A stretch of 39,941 bases of DNA from Candidatus Woesearchaeota archaeon CG10_big_fil_rev_8_21_14_0_10_32_9 (lineage in GTDB: Archaea; Nanobdellota; Nanobdellia; Woesearchaeales; 21-14-0-10-32-9), in NCBI GenBank assembly GCA_002762915.1, contig PCYF01000029.1:1-39941 (forward strand), in the 5' to 3' direction. A program made the position numbers and the translations under genes. Position 1 is the first letter of the stretch; the number at the start of each line of letters is the position of its first letter. Below, piece by piece: positions 18,929 through 27,642 of the stretch. The notes beneath the pieces are model-generated. The model was not told the origin of the DNA. It saw only the letters and a program-made list of their open reading frames with translations, and did no database searches.

Positions 18929-19066
18929 GAAATATATAAATATTCACAAGACTTTAATACAAATAGAAGTTATGCTTTTTTATTGATTATTCATAGAGAA
19001 GTTATAGAGAATTATTCAAAAGATTTAAAATCTACCCAACAAATCTTATAAGGGGAGTAAACAAGA

Positions 19067-20140
19067 ATGCAAAACTACAAAAAATATCTGGTGTTGATTT
19101 TAATGCTTGTAATACTTCTAAATCTAACTATTATTTCTTATGTTCGTGCAGAAACTACTGATTCTGATCAAGATGGAGTCACAGATAGTCAAGATTCCTG
19201 TCTGAACACGCCTGTTGGAGAAATACTTCCTCTTTCAACAACAAATCCAGAATACATAGGATGTTCTTGTACTCAAATAATTACAAAACTCGGAAATGAA
19301 CAATGCTTTGATATATATTGTGTGGAAGGAAAACCTTTATCAGTTAGCGAAAGAATATATTCCAAAGACAAAATATCTTGTACGCAAGATTATTGTATAG
19401 ATTCGTTATTATATGATTTTCCAGATCCTCAAAATGCTCTTTGCAGAGATGGATTTCCTCAGGAAATACCTTGCGAACCAACAATGAGAAGAAACTCCGC
19501 AGCTTGTGTTTCTGGAGAAATTCCTCAATATGATGATGTTCAAAGACTAAAAGAAGAACAACAGAAAAGTGAACAAACGCAGCAACCAGAAATTAAACAA
19601 ACTGAACTTAAAGATGAAGTGTATTCAATTCTGTTGGAAAATTTGAAACTAAAAACTTCTCTTGGAATAATAAACAGAGAAGATTATCAAAATAAAATAA
19701 TTTCAAATGATATTATTACTAAGCAACAAAAAATAACAGTTATAAGCATTAGTAATTCTTCAAATGCAAGCATAACCGAGAACGCAATAAAAATTAAACC
19801 AAGGCAAGGAACGACACTAAAAGATGTAATAGTTTTAGAAAGACTAAACTTGCAAAATGGTTTGACAAAAGAAGACTTCATATTTCAAGAAAAACCAGAA
19901 ACACTATCTTCAGATCCATGGATAGTTTATTGGAAAATAGATGAAATAAACTCAGAAAAAATAATTAATTATAGAATAAGAGAACAAACACAATTTGAGC
20001 CTGATTTGTTGCTTTTAGCTCAAGTAAAAACTCCTAGTGTTTTCTGGCAAATAATACCAATTGTTCTAATAGTATTTGTAGTAATCTTGATGTACGTTTG
20101 GTTCAAAAGAAACCTCACTCAAAGAAAGATATTCAAATAA
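19067..20140 (+). CDS. secreted, C-terminally TM-anchored Cys-rich protein with Tsp3-like Ca loop
   Basis: N-terminal signal-like helix (YLVLILMLVILLNLTIISYVRA), DSDQDGVTDSQDSC, C-terminal TM IIPIVLIVFVVILMYVWF. Confidence 0.75.
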   Translation: MQNYKKYLVLILMLVILLNLTIISYVRAETTDSDQDGVTDSQDSCLNTPVGEILPLSTTNPEYIGCSCTQIITKLGNEQCFDIYCVEGKPLSVSERIYSKDKISCTQDYCIDSLLYDFPDPQNALCRDGFPQEIPCEPTMRRNSAACVSGEIPQYDDVQRLKEEQQKSEQTQQPEIKQTELKDEVYSILLENLKLKTSLGIINREDYQNKIISNDIITKQQKITVISISNSSNASITENAIKIKPRQGTTLKDVIVLERLNLQNGLTKEDFIFQEKPETLSSDPWIVYWKIDEINSEKIINYRIREQTQFEPDLLLLAQVKTPSVFWQIIPIVLIVFVVILMYVWFKRNLTQRKIFK

Positions 20141-20176
20141 TAAACTATTTAAATTAGGTCTTTTGTAGCTTCTATA

Positions 20177-21787
20177 ATGATTGTTAAGAAGGGTCAGGCT
20201 GCGTTGGAGTTTCTTACGACGTATGGTTGGGCGTTTCTTGTGGTTCTTGTTATGATTGGTGCTTTATCCTCTTTCGGTGTTTTCGGAAATGTCGGTGTTG
20301 ATAAATGTGTTTCTGAACAAGGCTTTACTTGCGAATCTTCTTTGATTACTGATACAACTCAGAAATTTAAGTTTAAGAATACTTTAGGAGAGGATGTTAG
20401 TATTTCTAATGCTACAATGATTGTTAAATCTACTGGAGAAGTCGTTGATTGTAATGTTCCTTCAGAAAGTATTAATGATGGAAATAGTTTCGAAATTAGT
20501 TGTGAAGGAGATGGTCTTAGTATAGGTAAGCGTGAAAACCTAGATGTTAGATTTAATTATTATCCTGCTACAAGTAGTGCTCAGTATTCAAAGTCTGTTT
20601 ATGCTGATATTAGTGATAGTGTTGAAAGTTTAGAAGAGTTTGAGAATGTAGGAGGAGTCTCTGATCTTGGAGGTAGTGGTGAAAGTGCGGGTTCTCAGTC
20701 GGTTTTGGTTTTTGATACGCAGTATGGATCAAGTGTTGATCTAAGCTTAACTGGTAGTGGCGAGTTAGTTGTTGATTGGGGTGATGGTTCTACAAGTAAC
20801 AGAAGCGGTTCCGGCACTTTAAGTCACATTTATTCAGAAGTACAACAATATGTTGTTACAATAAATGGAGACTTATCAGATATGGGCTTCAGAATAACAA
20901 GTGATATTAGTTCGTTGGTTGAGATAAGAGACTGGCCTAGAACTATAACTGATATGTCAAGTATGTTTGTAGCAGGTTCATTTAATTATGCAGACAATCT
21001 TGTAAGTGTTCCAAATTATCTGCCACCAAATGTAACAACCTTAAAAAGAATGTTTTTCGGCGCATCCACGTTTAATCAAGATTTATCAGCCTGGAATACA
21101 AACAAGGTAACAGATATGACTCTCATGTTTTACGATGCTTCTAATTTCAATGGCGATGTTTCTACGTGGGATACAAGTAATGTGAATACTATAGAAGAAA
21201 TGTTTAGATTTGCTTCTAGTTTTAATCAGGATATTTCTAGTTGGAATGTTGGAAATGTAACAAATATGAAAGCAGTATTTCAAGGAGCGTCTAGTTTTAA
21301 TCAGGATATTAGTTCTTGGGATACAAGTAAAGTAACAAATTTTGCAAGTATGTTCGCAGGAACTAGCTTTAATCAAAATATAGGATCATGGAATATAGGT
21401 AGCGCTACATCTATAGGTGCTATGTTTACAGGTAATTCTGTTTTCAATCAAGATATTTCTAATTGGAACACGGAAAATGTGACAATAATGTACTACTTGT
21501 TTGATGGTGCTTCTAGTTTTAATCAGGATATTAGTTCTTGGGATACAAGTAAAGTAACAACACTTTCAGAAATGTTCGATGGTGCTTCTAGTTTTAATCA
21601 GGATATTTCTAGTTGGAATGTTGGAAATGTAACAAATATGGGTGCCATGTTTAGATCAGCGTCTACTTTTAATCAAGACTTGTCCAATTGGTGTGTAATA
21701 AAAATATCAAGCAAACCTAACTATTTTGATACAAGTGCATCTTCATGGACGCTAAGCAGACCAATATGGGGAACATGTTCATCATAA
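20177..21787 (+). CDS. class III-signal surface protein with DUF285/BspA-like repeats
   Basis: VKKGQAALEFLTTYGWAFLVVLVMIGAL; PKD-like VVDWGDGSTSNRSGSGTLSHIYSE; repeats of FNQDISSWNVGNVTNMxxMFxGASS. Confidence 0.88.
   Translation: MIVKKGQAALEFLTTYGWAFLVVLVMIGALSSFGVFGNVGVDKCVSEQGFTCESSLITDTTQKFKFKNTLGEDVSISNATMIVKSTGEVVDCNVPSESINDGNSFEISCEGDGLSIGKRENLDVRFNYYPATSSAQYSKSVYADISDSVESLEEFENVGGVSDLGGSGESAGSQSVLVFDTQYGSSVDLSLTGSGELVVDWGDGSTSNRSGSGTLSHIYSEVQQYVVTINGDLSDMGFRITSDISSLVEIRDWPRTITDMSSMFVAGSFNYADNLVSVPNYLPPNVTTLKRMFFGASTFNQDLSAWNTNKVTDMTLMFYDASNFNGDVSTWDTSNVNTIEEMFRFASSFNQDISSWNVGNVTNMKAVFQGASSFNQDISSWDTSKVTNFASMFAGTSFNQNIGSWNIGSATSIGAMFTGNSVFNQDISNWNTENVTIMYYLFDGASSFNQDISSWDTSKVTTLSEMFDGASSFNQDISSWNVGNVTNMGAMFRSASTFNQDLSNWCVIKISSKPNYFDTSASSWTLSRPIWGTCSS
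21211..21640 (+). repeat. internal exact DNA repeats within the DUF285-type array
   Basis: 58-nt identical pair 21211-21268 and 21583-21640; 49-nt identical pair 21290-21338 and 21512-21560. Confidence 0.9.
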
Positions 21788-21846
21788 GTAATGTATCTGA
21801 ACTTTTTTAGATAAACAATATAAACACAAAAACAATTCTAACTCTC

Positions 21847-22148
21847 GTAGAGCAGGGAATGACTATCCATAACAGGAGGAAAGTCCGCCCACTACGGTAA
21901 TCACTTGTGTTATGCAAGGTTCAGAAATGGACGGCAACCACTCAGAAAAGAGACCCCCTATATCCGGAATGATAGGCAGAACGTTCGGGTGACCGAATAA
22001 ACTAACTCCTTGACTATGTTTATAGGAATGGATGAAACTGTGAGTCCTGATTTGTGCAACTCCATTTGGAGGCTTAGTAGAATGTCATAATCGGCCCATC
22101 CGACTGAAAAGTTTGGGGCTGACAGAAGGCGGCTTACACCTGCTCTAC
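21847..22148 (+). ncRNA. rnpB: RNase P RNA
   Basis: 5' GTAGAGCAGG pairs perfectly with 3' CCTGCTCTAC (P1); conserved GGAGGAAAGTCCGCC near the 5' end and GACAGAAGGCGGCTTAC near the 3' end. Confidence 0.95.
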
Positions 22149-22149
22149 C

Positions 22150-22159
22150 ATTTTTTTCT
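22150..22159 (+). terminator. T-rich terminator after RNase P RNA
   Basis: attttttt run immediately after the P1 3' strand. Confidence 0.5.
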
Positions 22160-22216
22160 ATAAAAAAGCTACTGTTTTCCGACTGCAGTGAACAGAATTC
22201 TGATTAATCTCGTGTA

Positions 22217-22516
22217 TTAGTTTTTTGATTTACAGTAAGAAACAGTGCCACCACATCCAAATCCGCAAGTATATTCCTCACGAGCAATATAGCAATAATT
22301 AGAATGTTGTAAACAACCAGAACTATCACAGGAACCACAAGAATCAGGACCACATTTAGCGGGGTTCACATTATTTCTTGCTTCAATAACCCAATCAGGT
22401 TCATAAACACGATCAGAAGGAGGAATAAAGGTTTTAACAAATAAAAGCACAACTGCAAATACCACAAGAATGCTGGAAAGCATAATAATCATTTTAGTTA
22501 AATTGAACTCAGTCAT
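22217..22516 (-). CDS. small TM-anchored eight-Cys protein
   Basis: N-terminal TM MIIMLSSILVVFAVVLLFVKTF; ectodomain with 8 Cys (AKCGPDSCGSCDSSGC...YC...TCGFGC...YC). Confidence 0.65.
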   Translation of the reverse strand: MTEFNLTKMIIMLSSILVVFAVVLLFVKTFIPPSDRVYEPDWVIEARNNVNPAKCGPDSCGSCDSSGCLQHSNYCYIAREEYTCGFGCGGTVSYCKSKN

Positions 22517-22570
22517 AGAAATTTTGTGTTAAAATTTAATATATAAATTTTTTCAAAGTTTAGAAAACTT

Positions 22571-22578
22571 TTTATACT
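22571..22578 (+). promoter_or_regulatory. TATA-like box
   Basis: tttatact about 28 nt upstream of the GTG start at 22599. Confidence 0.5.
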
Positions 22579-22598
22579 ATAACTGGGGAGTTAGGGTT

Positions 22599-24089
22599 GT
22601 GAATAAAAGAGGACAAGGCGCATTAGAGTTTCTAACCACATATGGTTGGGCGTTTCTCATTGTGCTTGTTATGATTGGAGCTTTGTCCAGTTTTGGAGTG
22701 TTTGGAAATGCAGGTGTAGATAAATGCATTTCCGGCCAGGGATTTACTTGTGATGGATCTATGATTACAGATCAAACACAGAAATTTAAGTTTAAGAACA
22801 CTTTAGGAGAAGATGTTTTTATTACAAATGCTACTGCAACAATTAGGTCTACTGGTGAGCAGGTTAATTGTAGTGTTTCTGGAGGAAGCGTGTTCGAGGG
22901 AGATAGTTTTGAGGTGGTTTGTGGAGGAGAATTAAGCTCCGGTAAACGTGAAAATGTAGATGTTCAATTTAATTATTACTCTGCAGAAAGCACTGTAGCA
23001 TATGCTAAACCTTCTTACGTAGAAGTAAGTGGTAAAGTAGAAAACTATCAAAATGTTGTGGATTCAGGTCAGCAAACAAGTCAAACCTCGCAAGAATGTG
23101 CAACATTAAGTGTTCCAAACACAAGATACGAATTAAGTTCGGATCTTCACACTACTGGAAATTGTTTTACTATAACTGCGGATGATGTAACTTTAGATTG
23201 TGCAGGACATACAATAACTGGAAGTATAACTTTAGATTATTTTTATAATAGACTAAGTGATGCAATCACTATTCAAGGTGCGGATAGAGCAACTATTACT
23301 AACTGCATGTTACAGAACTTTTCTCAAGGAGTATATGTTATAGATTCATTAGATTCAATAATTACAAATAATCAGATAAAGGATTCTTTTCATGGAGTTC
23401 ACACGTTGAACGGTGAAAGAATAATTGTTAAGGAAAATGTGTTCTATAATGTAACCAAATATAATATTATATTTGAACTAGGTCAAGAGCACAAAGCATA
23501 TTCAAATAGTTTTGATGCGCCTGTTCTTCAAGGAAATTCTAGAGGTGTGGCCTTGACATCTACTAATACTGAAGTTTATAATAATGACATAAATAAAATG
23601 GGTTATGCGCTCTGGACATGTTGCGGCCTTGCCCAAAATGATTATTTTCATGATAATAATATAGTTTCTACAACATTTGGAATACTTGCCGCTGGAGGAA
23701 TCAATAACAGATTTGAAAATAACAACATACAAGATGCAAAGTATGGATTATATGTGTGGGACATGGATGATAGCAATTTTACCAATAATAATCTGCAAAT
23801 AAAGTCAGGCACAACATATGGAATATATTTCAGACCAGATGCTAATCAAAATGATAATAGATTTACAAATACTGTAATTACAGGAACACCAAAATACGGG
23901 GTTTACATAAATCAGAATCCTAATATGGGTGTTTTCTCTAAAAACAATTTATTCCTAGGAACATCAGTAACTGGTGCAACAACATACAAAGAATACATAA
24001 AACAATATGACGTTTCTCAGAGTGCATGGTACACAATAAGTTCGAACGAATTCGTGAACGACGTTGTGTATAATAATACCTTTCAATAA
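22599..24089 (+). CDS. class III-signal surface protein with parallel beta-helix (NosD/pectate-lyase-like) C-terminus
   Basis: NKRGQGALEFLTTYGWAFLIVLVMIGAL paralogous to the 20177 gene; CATLSVPNTRYELSSDLHTTGNCFTITADDVTLDCAGHTITGS and repeated N..I......G rungs. Confidence 0.85.
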   Translation: MNKRGQGALEFLTTYGWAFLIVLVMIGALSSFGVFGNAGVDKCISGQGFTCDGSMITDQTQKFKFKNTLGEDVFITNATATIRSTGEQVNCSVSGGSVFEGDSFEVVCGGELSSGKRENVDVQFNYYSAESTVAYAKPSYVEVSGKVENYQNVVDSGQQTSQTSQECATLSVPNTRYELSSDLHTTGNCFTITADDVTLDCAGHTITGSITLDYFYNRLSDAITIQGADRATITNCMLQNFSQGVYVIDSLDSIITNNQIKDSFHGVHTLNGERIIVKENVFYNVTKYNIIFELGQEHKAYSNSFDAPVLQGNSRGVALTSTNTEVYNNDINKMGYALWTCCGLAQNDYFHDNNIVSTTFGILAAGGINNRFENNNIQDAKYGLYVWDMDDSNFTNNNLQIKSGTTYGIYFRPDANQNDNRFTNTVITGTPKYGVYINQNPNMGVFSKNNLFLGTSVTGATTYKEYIKQYDVSQSAWYTISSNEFVNDVVYNNTFQ

Positions 24090-24166
24090 ATAAAGTAGTA
24101 AATAAGATTGTTTGCGCATCTAATAATTTCAAAACATATATAAAAAGAACAATCTTTCTTTAACAA

Positions 24167-24322
24167 ATGGCAAAAGACAATAGAATAAATTTACCATCTT
24201 CTGGAGCAGGAATAACAAGGTATTTCGATAGCGAAAAATCAAAAATAATGATTCCTCCGCAGATAGCAATATTTGCAATTTTAGCGATGGTAGTAGTAAT
24301 TCTGCTTTTAACAGGTGTTTAA
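24167..24322 (+). CDS. secG: preprotein translocase subunit Sec61beta/SecG (archaeal)
   Basis: 51 aa: MAKDNRINLPSSGAGITRYFDSEKSKIMIPPQIAIFAILAMVVVILLLTGV*; typical LPSSGAGI..YF + P-x-x + single TM; absent from the ORF track because of length. Confidence 0.85.
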   Translation: MAKDNRINLPSSGAGITRYFDSEKSKIMIPPQIAIFAILAMVVVILLLTGV

Positions 24323-24346
24323 ACAAAAGTACTAGAGGTGTAAACT

Positions 24347-24688
24347 TTGTTCCCAGGTATTAATCCAAAACAGATGAAACAAGCAATGAAACAGCTTGGA
24401 ATAAAACAAGAAGATTTAGATGTAAAAGAAGTTATAATAAAACTTCAAGATCGAGAACTAGTTTTTTCTGAACCATCCGTACAAAAAGTAAACATGCAAG
24501 GACAGGTAACTTTTCAACTGGCGGGAGAATTTGAAGAAAGAAGTCTAGGTTCTACTCCTGAAATAACAACAGAAGATATAGAGACGGTTGTCGCTCAAGT
24601 TGGTTGTACTAAGGAAGAAGCAGAAGAAGCACTAGATTCTACTGATGGAAATCTTGCAGAAGCAATACTTTTGTTAAAAAAAGATTGA
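24347..24688 (+). CDS. nac: nascent polypeptide-associated complex alpha
   Basis: FPGINPKQMKQAMKQLGI, central NAC domain, C-terminal UBA (EDIETVVAQVGCTKEEAEEALDSTDGNLAEAILLL); TTG start. Confidence 0.93.
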   Translation: MFPGINPKQMKQAMKQLGIKQEDLDVKEVIIKLQDRELVFSEPSVQKVNMQGQVTFQLAGEFEERSLGSTPEITTEDIETVVAQVGCTKEEAEEALDSTDGNLAEAILLLKKD

Positions 24689-24738
24689 ATAATTTTGTAT
24701 TATGCAAATTATTTTAGTTGTGAATTTTTATAGGTAGA

Positions 24739-24746
24739 TTTATATA
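24739..24746 (+). promoter_or_regulatory. TATA-like box for the 24770 operon
   Basis: tttatata 24-31 nt upstream of the ATG. Confidence 0.6.
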
Positions 24747-24769
24747 TTTCTTTTCCATATCTATTTTGG

Positions 24770-25255
24770 ATGGAACAGTATCAAGAACTAAGAGAAAAAG
24801 CACGAAGGAACGTTCAAGTTGCGGATCACATGTTAACAATGAGTTATCCGATGCTTAAAGATCCGAAAATTCTTGTTTCGGTCGCAACAAATTTATTGCA
24901 AGCTTCTGAAAATGCAATCACCGCAATATTAGAATACGAAAGACTTTTCAAAAGAATTCCCGCTTATCATGATACATTTCAAGGAAAAATAGATGTGTTT
25001 AGAGACAAAGTCATGAAGTCGTACGGTTTTGATTCAAAAGGACTAAGACTTGCGACAGATTTGAAAGAAATAATTGGGGCACACAAAGAAAGTCCGGTAG
25101 AATTCGCGAGAAAAGATAAATTTGTAATCGCAAGTGATAATTATGAAATTAGAACATTATCTGTTTCTGATTTAAAAAAATACATTGAAGAAACTAAAAC
25201 ATTTATCGATCAAATATATAGGGTGACTCAAAAAAATGATGGAATCTTTAGATGA
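24770..25255 (+). CDS. all-helical HEPN-like protein
   Basis: Helical ARRNVQVADHMLTMSYPMLKDPKILVSVATNLLQASENAITAILEYE; family name tentative. Confidence 0.55.
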   Translation: MEQYQELREKARRNVQVADHMLTMSYPMLKDPKILVSVATNLLQASENAITAILEYERLFKRIPAYHDTFQGKIDVFRDKVMKSYGFDSKGLRLATDLKEIIGAHKESPVEFARKDKFVIASDNYEIRTLSVSDLKKYIEETKTFIDQIYRVTQKNDGIFR

Positions 25256-25697
25256 TGCAAAAGAAGAGCTTAAGCGAGTAGATCATTTAATTTATGTGAG
25301 CTTAAAGTATACCAGAACAATTGATGTATTTTTAAACGCGATAAACAGAATGATTGATGCATATGATGCAATGTTCACAGCGTTGCTAAAACAAGCTGTG
25401 GAAAATAAAAAATTAGAAGAAGTTCCAAAATCTCCGATAGAAAGAGGCAATCAATTAAAAGAATTATATGCTGAGGATCAACAAGTAATAGACAACGTGG
25501 AACTATTTTTTTTACTACGAAAATTACATAGGGCATCAGGTCAAACCAGGGAACAAGAATACAGAAGACACGTAACTATGCGAACTATAATTGACGGAAA
25601 AGAAGAAATAGTCAACATAGATATAATGACGAGTTATTACCACTTCCAAATGGAATTCTTCAAAAAAGTAAAGAAAATAATCCTCGGAGAAGAATAA
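25236..25697 (+). CDS. all-helical HEPN-like protein, probable paralogue of the upstream gene
   Basis: Same size and helical architecture; 20-nt overlap with the upstream ORF (translational coupling). Confidence 0.55.
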   Translation: MMESLDDAKEELKRVDHLIYVSLKYTRTIDVFLNAINRMIDAYDAMFTALLKQAVENKKLEEVPKSPIERGNQLKELYAEDQQVIDNVELFFLLRKLHRASGQTREQEYRRHVTMRTIIDGKEEIVNIDIMTSYYHFQMEFFKKVKKIILGEE

Positions 25698-25760
25698 TTT
25701 TAAATACTAATAAACAAAAAATTAGTTTAATTAAATAATTAGTGAGTGATTTAGCATAAA

Positions 25761-26471
25761 ATGACCAAATTTATAACGATTTTAAGCGGAAAAGGCGGTG
25801 TTGGAAAAACAACTACTGCAATAAATCTAGGATTAGCGTTACATCAACTAGGCGTAGATGTTGTGGTTATGGATGGAAATTTAAGCTCGCCTAATTTGTC
25901 TGTTCATTTGGGAACATCTCGGTTTCCAATAACAATACACGATGTTATGTGTAGAAATGAACCAGTACAAAAAGCAATTTATATTCATCCAGAAACAGGA
26001 TTAAAAATAATTCCTGCAGATCTAGCAATATCAAGTATGAAATTAATAGACTTCGACTTATTAAAGAGAAACGTACAAGATTTACATTTAATGTCTGATT
26101 ACGTTATAGTTGATGGATCTCCTGGTTTGGGAAGAGAGACAGAAAAACTAATGAACTTGTCTGACGAAGTAATTGTTGTAACAAATCCAGATAGAGCTTC
26201 AATAATGGACGCAAAAAGATTAATAGAATTCACGAAATATTTTAACAAAACAATAGCAGGATTACTCGTTTCTAAGTTTGAAAAGAAAGACCACAAATTA
26301 TCTATTGAAGAGATAGAAAAATACCTTAATATGCCGGTTACTACTATAATTCCACAAGATGAAAGATTTGAAAAATCAGTACATGAAAAGAAACCATATT
26401 TACACATGTATCCAAATAGACAAGCCGCGAAGAATTATTTAGATATGGCTAGAAAAATAGCAAATAAATAA
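25761..26471 (+). CDS. minD: MinD/ParA-family P-loop ATPase
   Basis: LSGKGGVGKTTTAINLGLAL deviant Walker A; VVVMDGNLSSPNLSVHLG; YVIVDGSPGL. Confidence 0.92.
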   Translation: MTKFITILSGKGGVGKTTTAINLGLALHQLGVDVVVMDGNLSSPNLSVHLGTSRFPITIHDVMCRNEPVQKAIYIHPETGLKIIPADLAISSMKLIDFDLLKRNVQDLHLMSDYVIVDGSPGLGRETEKLMNLSDEVIVVTNPDRASIMDAKRLIEFTKYFNKTIAGLLVSKFEKKDHKLSIEEIEKYLNMPVTTIIPQDERFEKSVHEKKPYLHMYPNRQAAKNYLDMARKIANK

Positions 26472-26511
26472 TAATAATTGTATCATAAGGATTACTCAGG
26501 AGAACTAAACA

Positions 26512-26784
26512 GTGGATATAGGAAATTATGTTGACAAATACTTTATACTTGTTCCAGAAGAAAAAATTCTTAGCGAATTGCCAAAATTAAACCATAACTC
26601 TGCTAATCAAAGTTATGACGTTCTTCTGAATTTAGCTAAAGTTGAACAAATAACTACAAGTAGTCTTATACAAATTATGAAATATAAAGAGCAAGGAAAA
26701 GTGTTTGTTTTTAATGTTAATGCAGCAATTCATGCCAAACTAGAACTAACAAGAATGTATCGTTTATTAGATTATGTACAATAG
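26512..26784 (+). CDS. STAS-like domain protein
   Basis: SYDVLLNLAKVEQITTSSLIQIMKYKEQGKVFVFNVNAAIHAKLELTRMYRLLDYV matches the STAS pattern; GTG start with upstream aggag. Confidence 0.55.
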   Translation: MDIGNYVDKYFILVPEEKILSELPKLNHNSANQSYDVLLNLAKVEQITTSSLIQIMKYKEQGKVFVFNVNAAIHAKLELTRMYRLLDYVQ

Positions 26785-26847
26785 TTATTAAAAAGACGAT
26801 TAGCTTTGTTAGATAAATTTTATAAGTCTGATTAATGTTTCTTAAGT

Positions 26848-27252
26848 ATGATAATAAAAAATCCTAGACCTGGAAGTGCAGTAATAGTAGTTCATGAAGG
26901 AAAAATTCTTCTTGGAAAAAGAAATAAAGTAAATGCTAATAACAAATGGGTGCTGCCCGGGGGAGGAATAGATTGGGGAGAAACCTCAAAAGATGCAGCA
27001 AAACGAGAAGCTCTTGAAGAAACAGGTTTAGAAGTAGAACTAGAAAAACTAGTATGTATTAAAGAAATTATAGCTATACATGCAGATTATCACGCAATAG
27101 TCTTCTTTTACCTTGCAAAACCCAAAAACACAGATATAACTGTAAGCGATGATCTCTCAGAAGCTAAATTCTTCACAATAGACGAAATAAAGGCTTTAGA
27201 CTGTGTTACGAGCGTGGAAGAGGTTCTAAAAGAGGCAAAACTCTGGTCTTAA
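26848..27252 (+). CDS. NUDIX hydrolase
   Basis: GGGIDWGETSKDAAKREALEETGLEV = Nudix box GX5EX7REUXEEXGU. Confidence 0.93.
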   Translation: MIIKNPRPGSAVIVVHEGKILLGKRNKVNANNKWVLPGGGIDWGETSKDAAKREALEETGLEVELEKLVCIKEIIAIHADYHAIVFFYLAKPKNTDITVSDDLSEAKFFTIDEIKALDCVTSVEEVLKEAKLWS

Positions 27253-27260
27253 ACAAAAGG

Positions 27261-27268
27261 TTTATATA
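27261..27268 (+). promoter_or_regulatory. TATA-like box for the PRC-barrel gene
   Basis: tttatata upstream of 27320; SD-like aaggtggtg. Confidence 0.5.
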
Positions 27269-27319
27269 GTAATAATGCCTTTTTTTTAACATTAATAACT
27301 ATGTGAAGGTGGTGTTTAA

Positions 27320-27586
27320 ATGCTTAAAATGAAAAGAATAGGAGAAACCTACGATATGAGAGTATTCACAGACACAGGAGAGTACTTCGGTGATGTTGAA
27401 GAAGTTATAGTAACAAATACAAAAATATTCGGCTGGAAAGTAAGAGCAACTAAGAATTCATTCTTAATAAAAGTCCTAGGCTCTGCAAAAGGCGTTATAG
27501 TTCCTCATCAATTGGTTAAGAACATAGGGGATATAATGATAATCAGCAAATCAGCAGTACCTAGTTACAACGCTGACGAAGAGTAA
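27320..27586 (+). CDS. PRC-barrel domain protein
   Basis: GETYDMRVFTDTGEYFGDVEEVIVTNTKIFGWKV...IVPHQLVKNIGDIMIIS. Confidence 0.75.
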   Translation: MLKMKRIGETYDMRVFTDTGEYFGDVEEVIVTNTKIFGWKVRATKNSFLIKVLGSAKGVIVPHQLVKNIGDIMIISKSAVPSYNADEE

Positions 27587-27642
27587 TTTTTCACTTTTTT
27601 CCATTATCTTTTTAAAATCTTCTTCTTTACGGCTTCTAACAC

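Noticed and set aside
21086-21376. 96-aa minus-strand repetitive ORF
   Set aside because: Reverse complement of the DUF285-type repeats; its repetitiveness derives from the + strand gene.
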